A DNA stretch of 64,000 nt from Deltaproteobacteria bacterium (GTDB lineage Bacteria > Myxococcota_A > Polyangia > GCA-2747355), in the NCBI GenBank assembly GCA_020633415.1, contig JACKDQ010000002.1, positions 248,001 to 312,000 on the forward strand, in the 5' to 3' direction. Under the pieces are notes generated by a model. That model saw only the letters and a program-made list of their open reading frames with translations. It made no database searches and was not told where the DNA came from. Both the position numbers and the translations under genes were made by a program. The stretch's first letter is position 1. Each line of letters begins with the position of its first letter. This document shows positions 62,119-64,000 of this stretch, in pieces.

Positions 62119-62544
62119 ATGGCACGTGTCCACACACCAGCGACTCTGATCGCGATCTTGCTCGCCCTCCAGGCGGGCTGCAAAACCGACCAGCCGACGC
62201 GCCGCGAGCTGTCAACGCCTGCTGCGACCACGCGGCCGACGCCGAAGCCCGCTGCCGGCAGCGGCCAGCCGCAAGCGAAGCAGCAGGACCCCTGCGTTCG
62301 GCTGCGGCAGGAATTTGCCAAGCTGACCCGCGAGGCCGCACCGTGCCATGCCGACAACGACTGCCGCTGTCACCCCCCAGCGATCGACTGCCAAAGCACG
62401 GCAACCACAACTGCCAACGCCAGCCGCATGACAACGCTGCTGGCGCTGATGCGTCTGGCAAGCTGCCAGCTGCCCAAGTGCGCGCCAAGCGTGTGTGCGG
62501 CGCGCTGTCGACGCGGCCAGTGCGTCGCCTCCTCAGCCGTCTGA
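62119..62544 (+). CDS. Small Cys-rich lipoprotein
   Basis: This 141-residue product has a lipoprotein signal ending at LQAGC (Cys 21) and a Pro/Thr/Gln-rich linker. A 70-residue domain with eleven cysteines follows (CHADNDCRCHPPAIDC, then CQLPKCAPSVCAARCRRGQC). The NDC pattern is like the Cys motif in the small protein at 35466. A TAAGAT box lies 12 bases before ATG 62119. It is divergent from the nucleotide cyclase. Confidence 0.6.
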   Translation: MARVHTPATLIAILLALQAGCKTDQPTRRELSTPAATTRPTPKPAAGSGQPQAKQQDPCVRLRQEFAKLTREAAPCHADNDCRCHPPAIDCQSTATTTANASRMTTLLALMRLASCQLPKCAPSVCAARCRRGQCVASSAV

Positions 62545-62551
62545 GCTCAAC

Positions 62552-63907
62552 GTGATCTCACGAATCTTCGTCAGTGGCCTCGAACTAAGCGCGTACCTCG
62601 GTGTCTACCCCCACGAGCAAGGTACGACGCAAACGATCGAACTCTATCTCGAAGTCGAGACCGATGACAGCCAGCCGCCAAATGGCGCAGATTGCCTCGA
62701 TCGCACCGTTGATTATGATCGCATCGCCGACACTGCGCGCAGCGTCGTTGGCGCGCGCCACTTCAAGTTGGTCGAGACGCTCGCCGAGTCAATCGCCAGA
62801 AGGCTACTTCAACTTCCCGCGACGATCGCGGCGCGGGTCCGGGTCGAAAAGCTCGACTGCGTCGGTGGAGCGCGCAGCGCGGGCGCCGAAGTGGTGTTTC
62901 ACCGCACCGATGTTTTCTGCGAGGTAATCGACGACGAGATCCCCACAGTGGACACACTGAGCACCGATCGATCGCTATTGATCATCGGCGGCGGTGTTGC
63001 CGGCCTGACGGCAGCGATTTGGGCCCACCGCCTCGGGCATCGCGCCCTGGTCGTCGACCCTGGACCACTGCTCGGCGGGCAGCTACTTGCCGTCCACCGC
63101 TCGATGCCGGACATCCCGGCAATGCCACCGTTGACGGGGCAGCAGTATCGCCGTCGATTGCTGGCGCACTTTGTCCGCTCTGCTGGCCAGCATCTTCCCG
63201 GCCGCGTGATCAGCGCGCGCTGTGATTCTCAGCCGCTGGTCGAGCTCGAGGTCCCCGCGGGCCGAGTGGCGCTCCGTCCATCAGCGCTGCTGATTTGCAG
63301 CGGCCTGCGCCGACGACAACTCCGCGTAGCGGGCGAGCAGGAGTTCTTTGGCCGCGGCATTCTCGCGTCGGCCAGCGTCGATACCTTCCGCTTCAAAGAT
63401 CGCCGGATCGTCGTGATCGGCGGTGGTGACGCAGCGCTGGAGAATGCGCTGATCCTCGCCGACGCTGGGGCAAAGGTTACCCTCTGTTATCGGCGCGCTG
63501 AGCCGAGCGCCCGACCCCAATTCGCCACGGCAGTCGCGCAGCATCCACGCATCACCACCGAGGCCTGCTGTCGCGTGTTGGGCTTCGATGGCGCTGCTGA
63601 ACTCGAGCGCGTGCGCATCGATCGACAAGGCGAGCAGGCCATGCTCGCCTGCGATGGGGCGCTGGTCCGCATCGGCTGGCTGCCCAACAGCGAGTTTGCT
63701 TGCGAGAGTTGGCGCGACGCCGGGGGCTTTCTGCCGGTCGGGCCGGGCTTCACGGTCGGCAACAGCACTGCCGTCTTCGCCGCGGGCGACATCACTGGGC
63801 CCGGGTACATGTCGGTGGTCGGCTCCGCCGGCATGGCAGCCAGTGCAACGCGTGCTGCCTGCCGCTACCTCGACGCCCACGCCACGGCAGAGCCTCCGAC
63901 GCCATAG
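62552..63907 (+). CDS. Dihydroneopterin aldolase fused to a thioredoxin-reductase-like flavoprotein
   Basis: This 451-residue fusion has two parts. Residues 1-118 are dihydroneopterin aldolase (FolB), with GLELSAYLGVYPHEQ, DYDRIADTA, VETLAESIARRLL and VRVEKLD. Catalytic Glu 22 and Lys 100 are at the positions known from S. aureus FolB. After a 20-residue linker, residues 142-451 form a two-domain FAD/NAD(P) reductase with GGGVAGL (146-151), a second Rossmann motif at about 290 (VVIGGGDAALENAL), and GDITGPG. The CxxC redox pair of thioredoxin reductase is replaced by SASV, so it resembles ferredoxin-NADP reductases of that fold. GTG 62552 lies eight bases after the lipoprotein. Confidence 0.82.
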   Translation: MISRIFVSGLELSAYLGVYPHEQGTTQTIELYLEVETDDSQPPNGADCLDRTVDYDRIADTARSVVGARHFKLVETLAESIARRLLQLPATIAARVRVEKLDCVGGARSAGAEVVFHRTDVFCEVIDDEIPTVDTLSTDRSLLIIGGGVAGLTAAIWAHRLGHRALVVDPGPLLGGQLLAVHRSMPDIPAMPPLTGQQYRRRLLAHFVRSAGQHLPGRVISARCDSQPLVELEVPAGRVALRPSALLICSGLRRRQLRVAGEQEFFGRGILASASVDTFRFKDRRIVVIGGGDAALENALILADAGAKVTLCYRRAEPSARPQFATAVAQHPRITTEACCRVLGFDGAAELERVRIDRQGEQAMLACDGALVRIGWLPNSEFACESWRDAGGFLPVGPGFTVGNSTAVFAAGDITGPGYMSVVGSAGMAASATRAACRYLDAHATAEPPTP

Positions 63908-63951
63908 TTGCGATACCCCGCAGGCGCCGGGCAAACAGCCGCTTCGTCGGG

Positions 63952-64000
63952 CTAGCCAGCGGCGGCCAAGCCCGTCTCGAGCAGAAGGAAGACGATCTGC
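63952..64000 (-). CDS. C-terminal end of a gene cut by the window edge
   Basis: On the minus strand the last 15 codons (QIVFLLLETGLAAAG) end in TAG at 63952-63954. Fifteen residues cannot be assigned to a family. The next gene upstream is outside the window, so it may also be an out-of-frame tail. Confidence 0.25.
   Translation of the reverse strand, partial: QIVFLLLETGLAAAG

Overview
The window is a GC-rich, gene-dense bacterial chromosome segment with about 50 protein genes. I found no rRNA or tRNA gene, insertion sequence, integrase or CRISPR array. The gene content suggests a Myxococcota-like (former Deltaproteobacteria) aerobe or facultative aerobe. The reasons are an alternative complex III, a DUF2330 protein, many Cys-rich lipoproteins, a von Willebrand A protein with thrombospondin type 3 repeats, very large ATPase/TPR regulators, and a protein with a MYXO-CTERM-like tail next to a CPBP protease. 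A flagellin gene with a sigma-28 promoter indicates a motile lineage. The lineage is inferred from gene content, not from a phylogeny.

Region 1 (1-12.4 kb) is respiratory. A minus-strand operon actA-actB-actC-actD-(actE, cut by the window edge) encodes alternative complex III. A second minus-strand run carries a Cys-rich membrane protein, ctaB, a SCO/thioredoxin-fold protein, a second actB-like gene, a mono-heme cytochrome c and a small anchored protein. A DUF420 gene lies convergent to it. The second run has no NrfD-type quinol subunit, so it is either a partial duplicate or a different electron-transfer module. Region 2 (12.5-19.9 kb) holds a P5C dehydrogenase with an upstream DHH-like gene, a secreted-protein gene broken by an in-frame TGA, a DUF2330 protein and the flagellin. 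Region 3 (20-35.8 kb) holds an AmrS-type radical SAM gene coupled to a glutamine amidotransferase, the vWA lipoprotein, and two GT-C-like membrane proteins divergent from a gene that shares a C-terminal domain with one of them. It also holds a lipoprotein with four DDPIPPTR repeats behind a 1268-residue two-ATPase sigma-54 activator.

Region 4 (36-42 kb) is a tightly coupled operon of an iron alcohol dehydrogenase, an aldehyde dehydrogenase and a glutamine-synthetase-family ligase, followed by a short-chain dehydrogenase. It looks like a gamma-glutamylation route for an amine or amino alcohol. A membrane protein with a LEA/WHy-like domain closes the run and ends in a clear terminator. Region 5 (42-48.8 kb) carries a soluble histidine kinase, a DUF924 protein and a minus-strand operon of MYXO-CTERM lipoprotein, CPBP protease, nadC and birA. 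Region 6 (49-55.7 kb) links a membrane sulfatase/phosphotransferase with HEAT repeats, an LpxL-like acyltransferase lacking the usual acid, a ketosynthase, a Cys-rich lipoprotein and a ketosynthase-like protein without the active Cys. Region 7 (55.7-64 kb) has glk-pgi, speD, a class III nucleotide cyclase fused to a STAND ATPase and TPRs, a small lipoprotein, and a dihydroneopterin aldolase fused to a pyridine nucleotide-disulfide-type flavoprotein.

Many neighbours overlap by ATGA, TAATG or TGATG, so translational coupling is the rule. No gene-free stretch exceeds 300 bases. The longest are 34163-34460 and 15352-15649, which hold only promoter-like signals and an inverted repeat.
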